Below are positions 1 through 10,524 of a DNA stretch of 64,000 nucleotides, piece by piece. The stretch is taken from assembly GCA_964016985.1 (NCBI GenBank), contig OZ024830.1:16086419-16150418 (forward strand). The letters are read 5' to 3'. Under the pieces are notes generated by a model that was not told the DNA's origin, searched no databases, and was given only the letters and a program-made list of their open reading frames with translations. The DNA is from Anodontia alba. Taxonomy: Eukaryota > Mollusca > Bivalvia > Lucinida > Lucinidae. Every line of letters begins with the position of its first letter. Within the stretch, counting starts at the first letter, position 1. Position numbers and translations under genes: made by a program.

Positions 1-300
1 TTATTTCCCCTTGACTTAGTTCCATATAGTTAAGGTGCTGTGTATCTTACATCACTGGGGCGTCCAACTGATATTGGCTTACAGTTGGGCAAGGCCTGCT
101 ATCCTTGTAGTGGGTAAGGGAAGAGGGGGAATGTTTTTATTTCTTCTGTTTCTCTACTTTCTTTCCTGTGTCTCTTTCTTCCCTGTCCCTCTCTTTCATC
201 TCCTCTACTCTCTCTTCTATCTCTTTTCTCCCTTTCTCTGGGAGACGACACAAAATGACCCTCAAGGGTTGACGTGTCGTTAACCCCCAACACAATCAAT
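1..300 (+). mobile_element. SINE-like element, pyrimidine-rich body, 5'-truncated copy
   Basis: From about base 34 the sequence matches the complete copy at 52951-53235: ATATTGGCTTACAG, then GGCAAGGCCTGCT, a long CT tract (150-240), GGGAGACGACACAAAATGAC and the tail CAACACAATCAATCAA. It is inserted in a host repeat whose CTTGACTTAGTTCCATATAG segment recurs at 437-456. Confidence 0.6.
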
Positions 301-830
301 CAATAACCGTGTCCGGGCCATAACTCCTAAACCATATGGAATATATTCATGAAACTTTACAGGTACATGCATCACACTGAGACGATGTGTCATGATCAAG
401 GAAGACAACTCTTGTGTTTTTCGTTTTTGAATTATCTTCCCTTGACTTAGTTCCATATAGTTAACTGTGTCCGGGCCTTAATTATAACTTCATGGTATAC
501 CTGTTACAATTACATATAAACCCTTTTTCTGAATGGCATTTGGCGGGGGCATCCGTGTCCTATGGACACTTTTTCTAGTTTGGTTTATAAATTATCTGCC
601 CTTGAATAAGTTCCATATAGTAAATAGTGTGTGGGCCATATCAACCGTAATAATAATTTCATGCTGTACCTGTCACAGTTACATATGTAACCTTTTTTCT
701 GAATGGCATTTTGGCAGGGGCATCCGTGTCCTATGGACACTTTTTCTAGTTAAGATTTATATTGTCTTCCTCTACTTTTTCTAGTTAAGATTCATATTGT
801 CTTCCTCTCACACCCATATTTACCTTGAAA
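301..830 (+). mobile_element. Helitron-like non-autonomous element, duplicated 3' end
   Basis: Two copies of the 3' terminus lie at 555-579 and 726-750: hairpin GTGTCCTATGGACAC, then TTTTTCTAG followed by T. Helitrons end in a short hairpin about 10 nt before CTRR and insert 5' of T, so CTAG|T fits. The tail TTTTTCTAGTTAAGATT is then repeated near 780. Upstream units contain GTGTCCGGGCC twice, suggesting a tandem monomer of about 160 bp. Confidence 0.55.
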
Positions 831-983
831 AATATTTCTTTTTATTATTTCTTTGTTTTTTTTAGATTGTCATCTGCTACAGTTTTGCTTTGAATGTAAA
901 GGGTTAACATTTGGCATGTGCTTCATGCCTTTTCATTAATTTTATTCTGTCTGTAGTTTAGACATCATTATTGATTCAGTATG

Positions 984-1190
984 CCATATTTACCCAAAAA
1001 ATATTGGGACACATCATCTCCTTACCGTACTTGTCCAAAAACGAAAAATCCATTTTACTACCTGTGAATGTGTCTAAAAAAACAACTGGATGTGTGGCAA
1101 ACAGTGCAGGCCTTGATCAGATGCCACAGAATGTGGCATCTGATCAAGGTCTGCACTGTTTGCACGAGTCTGTACAAATACTGGTACTAA
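984..1190. mobile_element. MITE family F
   Basis: Has a near-perfect hairpin at 1097-1163 with 32-nt arms (GCAAACAGTGCAG...CTGCACTGTTTGC) and the flanking F body (CCATTTTACTACCTGTGAAT). The left end TATTTACCCAAAAAATATTG is an F terminus; the right end is diverged. Confidence 0.6.
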
Positions 1191-1412
1191 AAAAAAAAAA
1201 AGGTGCTGTAAACACAGTATTGATTGAAGTATACATACTGTTACTGTTGAAATTGATCCAAAATAGCAAAGTTGCTAATTTCATTTGCACTACAGTAGTT
1301 ACTTCCATGGGATTTGTTTATTGTCATTATTTGAATTTGTTTGGGACCTATTATTTCTGGTGTTATGTGTCAATAGCATTGTGAAAGCTTATCACATTAC
1401 AATTACCCCCAT

Positions 1413-1625
1413 TTAACGCTTTGTATGCTGGGTAAAATTTCGGCAGACAACTCTTTTTTTTTTTCTTCTTTTTATATTTCCCAGAAAACTGGCTTTGATA
1501 TTCCATGCAAATTGTCTCCTGGGAAGATCATTTGCATGAAATATCAGTCTATATTTAGAAAAACAAATAAGAAAAATATAATCAAGTTGTTGTCTGCTCA
1601 CTGCCCAGAGAGTGGTAAAAGTAAA
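1413..1625. mobile_element. MITE family B
   Basis: Starts at TTAA (1413-1416) and contains imperfect arms TTCCATGCAAATTGTCTCC / TTGCATGAAATATC. The right end reads GCCCAGAGAGTGGTAAAAG, the common B terminus, but without an intact TTAA. Confidence 0.5.
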
Positions 1626-1655
1626 ACTATTTATTATTTGATGATTAGAGGATAT

Positions 1656-1839
1656 CATAGCTCCAGACAAGGCACTTTCTTCACCTAAAAAAGTATTGAT
1701 ATTTTTCTTATTTCTCCACAGAACATAATGTTGTGGGTACTCATTAGAAGTGACTCACTGAGGTGCTTCTAATGAGTACCCACAAGGAGAAATAAAAAAA
1801 TAATTGTCTGGCTACCACACCACCCTTATTTGGAGCTAT
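1656..1839. mobile_element. MITE family C
   Basis: Ends CATAGCTCCAGA / TTGGAGCTAT. Central palindrome GGGTACTCATTAGAAG / CTTCTAATGAGTACCC, flanked by CTTATTTCTCCACA and its partly deleted complement. Confidence 0.6.
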
Positions 1840-2106
1840 CAGTTATTCATTTTTTATGAGAGATTTCCTCAGAATAATTGGTTTCTATTTCAAAAAATAA
1901 AATCAATGCATCCCACACTCCACCCCAACCAAAAACTCCATGTTTTTTTGTTGGTTTTTTTTTGTGTGTGCAGTATCTAAAATTTTTGTGCAACTGGTGC
2001 ATCACAGAATGGTGCATTGTGGGAAAACAAATATCTTTCTGAATGTATGAAAGATAACTCATACATTGAAAAAAGTCTTCTGTATCAAATAAACTGGTAT
2101 CAGTTT

Positions 2107-2379
2107 TTAGCTCACCTGTACAAAAGTATGGTATTGTCAAAGGTTTTTGGTTGAAGCTTTTAAAAGATTATAACCTGAACCTCTTGATGGAAGTAGCTCA
2201 TAGTTGCCCAGTTGTTAGATACATGTACTGGTCTCTAGGTTCTATGCTGTACCATCCCAACTCACATGAGTGACCTTCACCTAAAGTGACCTTAAGATCA
2301 AGGTCATGGAATTAGAAAAAATTATGTTTAAGTTTTGGTTAAAGTTTTAAGTGGCAAAGCGCGATTCAGGTGAGCTAAT
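2107..2379. mobile_element. Short element with TTAGCTCACCTG / CAGGTGAGCTAA ends
   Basis: Twelve-base inverted ends enclose 250 bp containing AAGTGACCTTAAGATCAAGG. The same TTAGCTCACCTG opens the Helitron-like element at 59113, so this is probably a short relative of it. Confidence 0.45.
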
Positions 2380-2396
2380 GTGTCCTGCGACAGTTT

Positions 2397-3854
2397 TTAT
2401 TATGCCCCCAACTTCAAAGAAGTTGGAGGGGCATATTGCTTCTGGGTTGTTTGTCCGTCCATCCATCCTTCCATCCATATGTCCATTCGTCACGCTTTGT
2501 GATGCATAGCATAACTTTAGAACCGTGAATGCTACTGTTTTGAAATTTCTTATATGGATCCTCAGGAAAAAATAGCTGAAACATATTTTTTTCTTGACAG
2601 GATTATGCCCCTTTTCTGAGTTATGGCCCTTTGAAAAAATATGGATGCAATCTTGTCAGCAAAATATCGCAAAAACTATTGAAGCTAGAGCCTTGAAACT
2701 TGATGAATAGACTGGTAGTGATGAGTAGACAACCTGATTAACTTTGAAGAAATTTTGAAAAATAGTTCATGAGTTATGGCCCTTTGTAATTTTGGGCATT
2801 TTTACCTTGTCAGCAAAATATCTCAAAAACTGTTAGAGCTAGAGCCTTGAAATTTAGCAAATGGATTTGTAGTGATGAGTAGATGACCTGATTAACTTTT
2901 GAAGAAATTCTGAAAAATACTTCATGAGTTATGGCCCTTTGTAATTTTGTGCATTTTTACCTTGTCAGCAAAATATCTCAACAACCGTTGGAGCTAGAGC
3001 CTTGAAACTTGATGAATAGACTGGTAGTGATGAGTAGATAACCTGATTAACTTTTGAAGAAATTTTGAAAAATAGTTCTTGAGTTATGGCCCTTTGTAAT
3101 TTTGGGCATTTTTACTTTGTCAGCAAACTATCTCAAAAACTGTTAGTGCTAGAGCCTTGAAACTTAGTAAATGGATTTGTAGTGATGAGTAGATGAACTG
3201 TAAATGGATTTGTAGTGATGAGTAGATGAACTGATTAACTTTTGAATAAATTCTGAAAAATATTTCATGAGTTATGGTCCTCTGTAATTTTGGGCATTTT
3301 TACCTTGTCAACAAAATATCTCAAAAACCATTGGAGCTAGAGCCTTGAAACTTGATGAATAGACTGGTAGTGATGAGTAGACAACCTGATTAACTTTGGA
3401 AGAAATTTTGAAAAACACTTCTTGAGTTATGGCCCTTTGTGATTTTGGGCACTTTTACCTTGTCAGCAAAATATCTCAGAAACTGTTAGAGCTAGAGCCA
3501 TGAAATTTGGTGAATGGATTTATAATGATGAGTAGACAGCCTGATTAACTTTTGAATGAATTTTGAAAAAAAAAGTTATTGAGTTATGGCCCTTTGTAAT
3601 TTTGGGCATTTTTATCTTGTCAGCAAAATATCTCAAAAACTGTTAGAGGTAGAGACTTGAAACTTGGTGAATTGATTGGTGATGATGAGTAGATGACCTG
3701 ATTAACTTTTGCATAAATTCTGAAAAATATTTCGTAAGTGATGGCCCTTTGTAAATTTGGGCATGTTTCCCTTGTCAGCAAACTATTTAAAAAACTATTG
3801 AAGCTTGAGCCTTGAAACAGGATGAATAGATTGGTAGCGATAAGTAGATGACTG
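2397..3854 (+). mobile_element. Tandem-repeat element, about 155-bp monomers (HINE/pearl-like)
   Basis: Opens with a 35-bp palindrome at 2401-2435 (TATGCCCCCAACTTC arms), then a (GTCC)n tract at 2452-2480. Seven or eight monomers follow. GAGTTATGGCCCTTT recurs near 2771, 2926, 3081, 3269, 3424, 3581 and 3736, a spacing of 155-157 bp except one 188-bp unit that holds a 33-bp duplication at 3172-3232. There is no 3' hairpin; it is cut by the next element. Confidence 0.65.
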
Positions 3855-4259
3855 ATTATGCCCCCAAATTCGAGGCATATTATTTTGCCTTCGTTTGTCC
3901 GTCCGTCTGTTTGTCCATTTGTCATGCTTTTTTCAGCATGCCATATCTTAAGAACCCTGCATGCTAGAGTTTTGAAATTTTATATTTGGGTTCCCAATGA
4001 AAATATAGCTGACCCGTTTTTTTCTTGTCCGGCATGTTTGTTTAGAGTTATGCCCCTTTGAAAAAAATCAGAATTAAATCTTGTGAGCAAGATATCTCGA
4101 AAAAGTATTTAAGCTGGGTTCTTGAAATTTGATATAGTGAGTGGGAATGATGTGTAGATTACCTGATTATATTTTGAGAGAATTCCATGAAAAAATTGAT
4201 AAAGTTATGGACCTTTGCGGTTCTGCGCATTTTGACCTTGTCAGGAAGATGTCTCGAAA
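3855..4259 (+). mobile_element. Truncated copy of the preceding tandem-repeat element
   Basis: Restarts with TTATGCCCCCAAATTCGAGG and a (GTCC/GTCTG) tract at 3897-3920, then diverged body with two monomer-like motifs. It lacks a 3' terminus. Confidence 0.5.
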
Positions 4260-4368
4260 AAAAAATTCATGTGAATCATCTGCCAGGCACATATCAAGCC
4301 ATATTTTCTCTAAAAATAAAGAAAAGCCAGGATATTGTCTGCTGCTGTTGTGATTGGCACTTTAAGAG
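4260..4368. mobile_element. Right half of a family L MITE
   Basis: Contains TTCATGTGAATCATCTGCC and ends GGCACTTTAAGAG|TTAA, matching the right end of the copy at 39009. The left half is missing. Confidence 0.45.
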
Positions 4369-4378
4369 TTAAAAATAT

Positions 4379-6053
4379 ACCGTAATCAACTTAATTACAG
4401 CACCATGCGCTTAGGTTTTTCAAGTTACTGGGAAAAGTTGTGGTAAAATATGGATCCTCCTATACTTAGGGTATACTAACAAAAAAAAAGATCAGCAAAG
4501 GACTTATGTAATGATGCTTATGTGATGCTTTTGTGTGTATGTGTGTGTGTGGTTGTTCATTTTTTCATGCCCCGCCATTTTCAATGGGGGGGGGAGATAG
4601 TATCACCACTGTCTGTCCTTCCCATCCGTCCACCTGTCCGTCCGTCCCATCCGTCTGTCCCGTACGTAACACAAATGGTTTCCTTGCGATATCTTTTGGA
4701 AGGATTGGTGTATTGGATTGAAATTTTATACACAGGTATATGATCATAAAATGTAGGTCAAGTTCAATTTAGGGTAAAATCCACCAATTATTTTGGCAGT
4801 TGTGGTCCTTTTTCAACTTTGAAAAATTTTTCAACTTTGAAAAATGGTTTCTGTGCAATATATCTTTTGAAAGGATCGGTGTATTGGATTGAAATTTTAT
4901 ACACTGGTATATAATCATAAAGTATAGGTCAAGTTCGATTTAGAGTAAAATCCACCTACATGTATTATTTTGGGAGTTATGGCCCTTTTTCAGCTTTGAA
5001 AAATTATTTGCGTTCCATACTTTTGAAAAGATTAGTGTATTGGATTCATATTTTATACACAAGCATATAATTATAAAATATAGGTCAAGTTCGATTTAAG
5101 GTAAAATCCACCAATTATTTTTGGAGCTACGACCCTTTTTCAGTGTTGAAAAATAGTTGAAAAATGGTTTCCGTACAATATCTTTTGAAAAGATTAGTGT
5201 ATTGAATTCAAATTTTATACACTGGTATATAATCATAAAATGTAGGTCAAGTGCGATTAAGGGTAAAAGCCACCAATTATTTTGGGAGTTATGGCCCTTT
5301 TTCAACATTGAAAAATGATTTTCGTTCCATAACTTTTGAAAAGATTAGTGAATTGGATTCATATTTTATACACAAGCATATAATTATAAAATATAGGTCA
5401 AGTTTGATTAAGGGTAAAATCCACCAAAAATTTTGGGAGTTATGGCCCTTTTTCAACGCTGACAAATAGTTTCAGTTTGATATCTTTTGAAAAGATTAGT
5501 ATATTGAATTCATATTTAAACACACAGGTATATAATCATAAAATAGAGGTCAAGTTCCAATTAGGGTAAAATCAACCCATTATATGGGAGTTATGGCCCT
5601 TTGTCACCTTCAAAAGATGTTTTCCTTCCGATATTTTTTTTTTAAAAAAGATTGATTTGTGTATTGGATTCATATTTTATACACAAGTATATAATCATAA
5701 AATATGGTCAATTTCGATTTAGGGTAAAATCTGCCAATTATTATGAGAGTTATGGCCCTTTTTTCAACTTCATTTTTTTGCAAAATGCCTGCTTGTGTGT
5801 GAGGATGGCCCTGGGCGGGGGCATCTGTGTCATACTGACACAGTTCTAGTTTCTTCTGATTTCCTTTATAAAAGCATATGTTATGGGTACTCATTTGAAC
5901 TGCATTGTCAAGTGGATGCAATTCAAATGGGTACCCATTACATATGCTTTTACACAGAAGAGACAAAAAGTACACTGGCTGTAATCTGAAGACTACGAAA
6001 TTGCTTGACTGTGTGCTTATAGAGGTATGCGCTGTAATTAAGTTGATTACATA
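4379..6053. mobile_element. MITE family D interrupted by a Helitron-like element
   Basis: The two outer ends are inverted copies: GTAATCAACTTAATTACAGC at 4382-4401 and its complement at 6031-6050. D-specific left body (GCGCTTAGGTTTTTCAAG, AAGATCAGCAAAGGAC) lies before 4525, and the D hairpin and right body (CTTGACTGTGTGCTTATAG) after 5850. Confidence 0.6.
4526..5849 (+). mobile_element. Helitron-like tandem-repeat element inserted in a D MITE
   Basis: Order: TG microsatellite (4530-4553), palindromic G/C stem (4569-4592), (TCCG)n tract (4608-4660), seven monomers of about 150-160 bp carrying GGAGTTATGGCCCTTTTTCA, then GGCGGGGGCATCTGTGTC. The 3' hairpin is CTGTGTCATACTGACACAG at 5825-5843, then TT and CTAG at 5846-5849. 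Flanking host bases are A (4525) and T (5850), the A|T target expected of Helitrons. The 3' terminus matches the element ending at 749, though the monomers differ. Confidence 0.6.
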
Positions 6054-6449
6054 CTTTTGCATGGTGTCAAAGAGAAAAAATCAAAGGACTGATAGTCCTA
6101 AGAGTCTGCTAGCTTGTAAAGTATTGATGGAGTGCTGTGTATCTTCTATGCAAACACAGTACATGCAAAGAAGATAGGTGGCATTCCAATGTTACCAATA
6201 CTATGCCATAAGATGAGTTCTATGGAATATATCAAGCATCTTGGGATTGTACTTCCTGAAAAGAAGACTTTCTTTAAAAACTCTATTAAACGTACGTCAA
6301 GGGTATGGATTGAATGAGATAGCGAGTGCTGTCTCTAAATCAAGGAAAGGATACTCCGCTGAGGATATGATATTTTTTTTTTCACTTTCCAGTGATAATG
6401 CTGGTTGTCAAGTGAAAAATAAGATGGCAAATCACATGGCCTTAAATAG
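6054..6449. other. Unassigned sequence beside the 2A relic
   Basis: A weak plus-strand ORF (from 6241) has a Lys/Arg-rich coding-like stretch (LLNVRQGYGLNEIASAVSKS) but no splice context. It may be another degraded part of the element carrying the 2A ORF. No gene is claimed. Confidence 0.3.
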
Positions 6450-6761
6450 TCATATGTCTTGGATTTTTTTTTTTTTTTTTGCATACTTGTATAATTTATC
6501 TCCTACAAACAAAATTTCAATTATGTTGTTAACATTCCACATGTTGGTACAGATCCTTTTCTGTACAGCTGTCACCAAAAATACTAAACAACATGGTAGG
6601 CATTGACGCCCTCTTGAATCAGGACTAAATATCTCATCTCCTTGATGGATACTTCCTTGCAATAATACAGATACATTTTCTTGTAGATTTATATGATTTG
6701 ATGGACCTGGATTTTGCTCTATATCCATATTTTCACACTTGCTTACAACCAGTGGCTTCAT
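6450..6761 (-). pseudogene. Mobile-element ORF relic with a 2A ribosome-skipping motif
   Basis: Seen on the minus strand: 103 codons from ATG. Residues 13-20 read DIEQNPGP, matching the 2A consensus D-x-E-x-N-P-G-P, where translation skips the Gly-Pro bond. After it come GSIHQGDEIFS (36-46), SRGRQC (49-54, candidate nucleophile Cys54) and EILFVGDKLYK (82-92). The reading then runs into a 16-nt A run and loses coding character. Upstream, a stop lies three codons before the ATG, but coding-like sequence continues in another frame, so the copy is frameshifted. Known: 2A-like peptides occur in polyproteins of invertebrate retrotransposons and other mobile elements. Inference: an Arg-Gly-x-Gln-Cys module after a 2A recalls a papain-like/deubiquitinase N-terminal domain. 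It is a truncated, inactive copy. Confidence 0.5.
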
Positions 6762-6769
6762 CCAATATT

Positions 6770-7655
6770 AAATTTACATTCAGAGACAAGGCTTTGTGAG
6801 AAAATTTACTATTCCTTGAAAAACAACCAACATGAACACTCTGTACTACATGCTTTCACTATCAATTTCTCAAAATCAGTCAGATGGAAATGCATTCTAC
6901 TTGTTTTAATGTATAGATAAGAATGGGTCTTTACTGAGGCATCTGTGTGAAACATATATACATAAATAATCTAACCATGTACTGAAAAATTAAATACAAT
7001 TATTTCTCTTCTGTTTTGTTTCTTTCTTCACAAAAAAAAAATCAATTTTATTATCTGCATATATAGGCCAGTGCAGTGATTGGAGTAATGAACCTCTTTA
7101 TTTTCCAATGAAGTTTATCACCTGATTATTCCAAATGAGTGTATCTGCAGCAGCAATTTCCAATTTCTAGAATTATTAAAGTTCAACTCTAGATATGCTC
7201 CAGTTCATACAAATTCAACACCTGATGTAGCTCCCGATTATTCTAGTGCAATTTTATAAATTTACTCTAGCTTTATCAACTTATTATTAAAACAAAAGCA
7301 GATTAAATAAATTTGAAATGGCATGTTCAGTCCAGATTAGCTGTAATAACTGATTGTCATTTGATAGGGTTACACCTAAGCATCTACAGATTAGCCCGAC
7401 CAGCTATGCCTACCCTTTTCAAGAGATTTTCAGATGTCCAAAAAAGAAGGGTCATAAACCTATAAATGGGCCAGCAGTCGTAAAACAACTCTGTGTCACT
7501 GAGGTGTGAATAAAGTTATTTCATGTAGAAGGAATGAATTAAGTGCCTGATTTCTTGCTATATTCAATATCGTATAAGTAGATTCTGATTATGTAAATAC
7601 TGATACCTTTCTTTTTGTTCAGCTTCCGTTGCTAAGCACAACATCAAAGATGGCG
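6770..7655. other. Stretch without recognisable genes
   Basis: AT-rich sequence with no palindrome, tandem repeat or splice-bounded ORF found. A coding-like minus-strand stretch (HFHLTDFEKLIVKACS, about 6830-6890) may be the frameshifted upstream part of the 2A ORF. Confidence 0.3.
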
Positions 7656-7658
7656 AGC

Positions 7659-8281
7659 GGTCCTACTTATCACCCCATGGCACCCCACGGTACTCCATGG
7701 CAGCCCACGGCATCAAACTTTATGGATATTTATCATAGAACATGTTATAGATGGACAAGTATACTTTTGCAATACTCGTCTTCATCTTAATAAACAGAGA
7801 TTTATATTGATGATGATGACTTGTGTTTGATTTAAAATATTATGTCTAAAACTCTCGTAATTTTTTGCGCCCCATGGCATCAAAATATATGTATATTTAC
7901 CATAAAATATGTGTTTTAGACGGCCAGTAAAAGTTTTGTAATACTTGTCTCTATCTAAATAAACAGAGTATTTATACTGATGACTTGTGTTTGAACTTGA
8001 ATATAAAAGGTAATTTTAAGTTAAAACTTATTTTTGATAGACTATCAACTTACACCATTGGTCTCTTTGTTAGCGTCAGTTTGAATCTTGGTGTTTAGGC
8101 GCCCCGAGATAATCGCTTGAAGTAAGGTTAATGTCTTAAACTATCACAAAAACAAATTTGGATACATAAAACTACTACCCTGGTGTAACTTCAGCATTCA
8201 GTTAATGAGTACAATGAAATAATTTAGTGCCGTGGGTTGCATTGGGATACCGTGGGGTGCCATGGGGTGATTAGTAGGACC
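7659..8281. mobile_element. 0.6-kb element with 54-bp decamer-built inverted ends
   Basis: Left end 7659-7712 and right end 8228-8281 are inverted copies starting GGTCCTACTTATCACCCCAT. Each end is built of 10-bp units (CCCCATGGCA / CCCCACGGTA). The interior holds a direct duplication of about 125 bp (7709-7834 and 7876-8001), each copy carrying AATAAACAGAG and GATGACTTGTGTTTGA. No clear target duplication. Confidence 0.55.
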
Positions 8282-8847
8282 CCGTGCCGAGTTAACGCCT
8301 TGACAAAAGTAGCGCGTGTATTACTACACCGAATTTTGAAGTCTATGTTTCAAATTGCATTATCTAAATCGATTTCAGTTACAGTTATGTTAGCGAAATA
8401 AAAAAGCCATACGAAATTCCGCTGCTTCACATTCAATTCACCGTAATAGTGCCGCATTGCGTCTGATTAAGAAGTAGTGCGCGTATAAATATACGCATAA
8501 ATAGCTGTGATGAGAATCCGCTCGTAAAACCCCATGCGCTTGCAAAGAGCCTGCTAGCTGTCGCTAGCAGACTCAAAAATAGATAGATTTCCTATTTACA
8601 TTAATAGGACTGATTTAAGAAAACTAGCCATGTAGGAGGCATATTTGAATAAATTATTACTATTTGAGATGCAACCTAGATAGACACCATTTATCAAACC
8701 TTAATGCAAGGTTCAGTTTAGCTTGTATTCACCTTTATGTCATTTACTGAAAGGTTAAATTGAGGGGAAACTTAAGGTATTTTTGGGATAATTGTTTAAT
8801 ATTTAGCCTGATTAAGGAGAATTTAGCAGGGGCAAATTTTGGTACTT
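8282..8847. other. Stretch without recognisable genes
   Basis: Moderately AT-rich; CpG-containing words (GTAGCGCGTG, GTGCGCGTAT) are more frequent than nearby. GCTAGCTGTCGCTAGC at 8553-8568 is a short hairpin. No ORF or repeat family is assignable. Confidence 0.3.
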
Positions 8848-9029
8848 TCCAGTAGCTTCGGATAAGGCATTTTTTTTTATCTGAAAAGTATTGATATTTT
8901 TCCTATTTCTCCATAAAAACATATTGTGGATCCTCATTAGAAGTGCCACCATGAGGGATTTCTAATGAGTACCTACAACATATGTTTTCATGGAGAAATT
9001 GTATGGATACTCCTTCTTAGCTGAGCTAT
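8848..9029. mobile_element. MITE family C, diverged
   Basis: TCCTCATTAGAAGTGCCACC / GGGATTTCTAATGAGTACC form the loop region, and CCTATTTCTCCATAAAAACA / TGTTTTCATGGAGAAAT the outer stem. Confidence 0.5.
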
Positions 9030-9241
9030 GCTTTCGACAGAAAATTGGATGTGGCATTTTATATGAATTGTTACAGATTATTAGAAGGGAAAGTATACAA
9101 AAAAAAAAAAAAAAACAAAAAAAAAAAACAACCCTTGTCCAGGTGAACCCAGCTATGCCCTGCCTTTTCAAACAGTGCAGATCCAGATCAGTTGGCTTCT
9201 TCAAAAGCCAGCTGATCTGGATCTGCACTGTTTGTCATTAA

Positions 9242-10314
9242 AGGAATGAGATCGGAAATGGTTATTTAGTGGTCTTCTAATTTAATAAATGGCTAACATA
9301 TACATAACGGCCAAAATTTTAGCGATTCAGCTCCTTATTAGTACACAAGATTCAATCAAATTTCGCTCTAAAATATGTCCAAAGTTGTGGGGAGATCGTC
9401 ATTTTTATTTACCTGTGACATCATTCACTCACAGTAACTACTGGTCAGAAGACATTAGCTAATTCGGCAGGTGAACGAGCGCTACAGGTTATTTTCAAGT
9501 GATAATTTTAAGCATTATTTTCATAAATATTACAAAGAGGTCTTAAAATGTAGAACAGGATAGTTTATGTTTAACCCTTATCCTGCTGAATAATAAAATT
9601 AGCAACACCCATTTCTGACTATCAGCCAATCAGATTACATCATATAATGTTTTCACAAACTTGAATGACAAACAGTGTAGATCCTGATCAGATGGCTTCT
9701 TCAGAAGCCATCTGATCTGGATCTACACTGTTTGCAAAGGTAGGATTGTCGTGAACAGCAGAATAAGGGTTAATACAGGTTGGACTGTAATTTCAAGCCA
9801 AAATATAGCACCACAAGCTGGAAGAAATCGTGAGCATAAGTATGAGGACTCAAAGATTCATCTCGAGGAATGGTCTAATTGTGGTAGTTGTGAAGAAATG
9901 AACAAGACAGAAGAAAATGTATGCTATAGAAGTTCTGACTTAACAATCCCGAGCATTGAAATATTTAACTCTAAGTCACATTTTAATCCATAAATACACA
10001 CTAAAACTGAAAAAATAAGGAAACAATACCCCAAACAACAAAGCGTGTTTACACAAACATAAAAGAAACTGAGGGAGTGACGTCACAGCTTTATACTAGT
10101 TACCGAGCTTACCGTGTATTTATTGATAAACAGGGAACCATACTGAAATAATATGGCGATCCACTCAAAAGGGGAAAATTAAGAGGGTTTCCCGATTTTA
10201 TGATAAAAGAATCACTGCATGGTCAATGGATAAAATACTGTTCAATCAGAATGGCTATTTTATTATATGACCTTAAAAATTATCGGGTCTTAACGTGGTT
10301 CCGATTTCATTCCT
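9242..10314. mobile_element. 1.07-kb TTAA-flanked element
   Basis: TTAA at 9238-9241 and 10315-10318 flanks inverted ends AGGAATGAGATCGGAA / TTCCGATTTCATTCCT (one mismatch). TTAA duplication is the hallmark of piggyBac-type transposition. No transposase ORF; the longest ORF (9751-9993) crosses the end of a nested MITE and is not considered real. Confidence 0.75.
9575..9769. mobile_element. MITE family A, nested in the 1.07-kb element
   Basis: CCCTTATCCTGCTGAAT / GCAGAATAAGGG ends between TTAA at 9571-9574 and 9770-9773. Core hairpin ACAAACAGTGTAGATCCTGATCAG... with perfect GATGGCTTC/GAAGCCATC centre. Confidence 0.8.
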
Positions 10315-10524
10315 TTAAGTATGTGAATTTTTATCAAGAACCCGGATCAAATAATCTGATTGGCTGAAAATTACAAATGGGTGTTAAAACTTAATTTCTT
10401 CAGCATGACTAGGGTTAAATTTTGAATTCCACATAATAGAAGAAAAAAATCCTAAAACTGTCTTTGCTAGCAATAAATTCTAACAGAAAGCTAAAGGGAA
10501 AGGAATTCTACTATATGATCAGTT

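Larger units (their letters stand above)
9132..10414. mobile_element. MITE family A split by a 1.07-kb TTAA element
   Basis: Left part 9132-9237 ends ...CTGCACTGTTTGTCA. After the insert the A sequence resumes at 10319 with GTATGTGAATTTTTATCAA and closes at AGGG|TTAA (10415-10418). Removing the insert restores the arrangement found in intact copies such as 20408-20612. Confidence 0.75.

Noticed and set aside
9751..9993. 80-codon ORF in the 1.07-kb TTAA element
   Set aside because: It starts inside the nested A MITE end and shows no transposase-like motif; probably chance.
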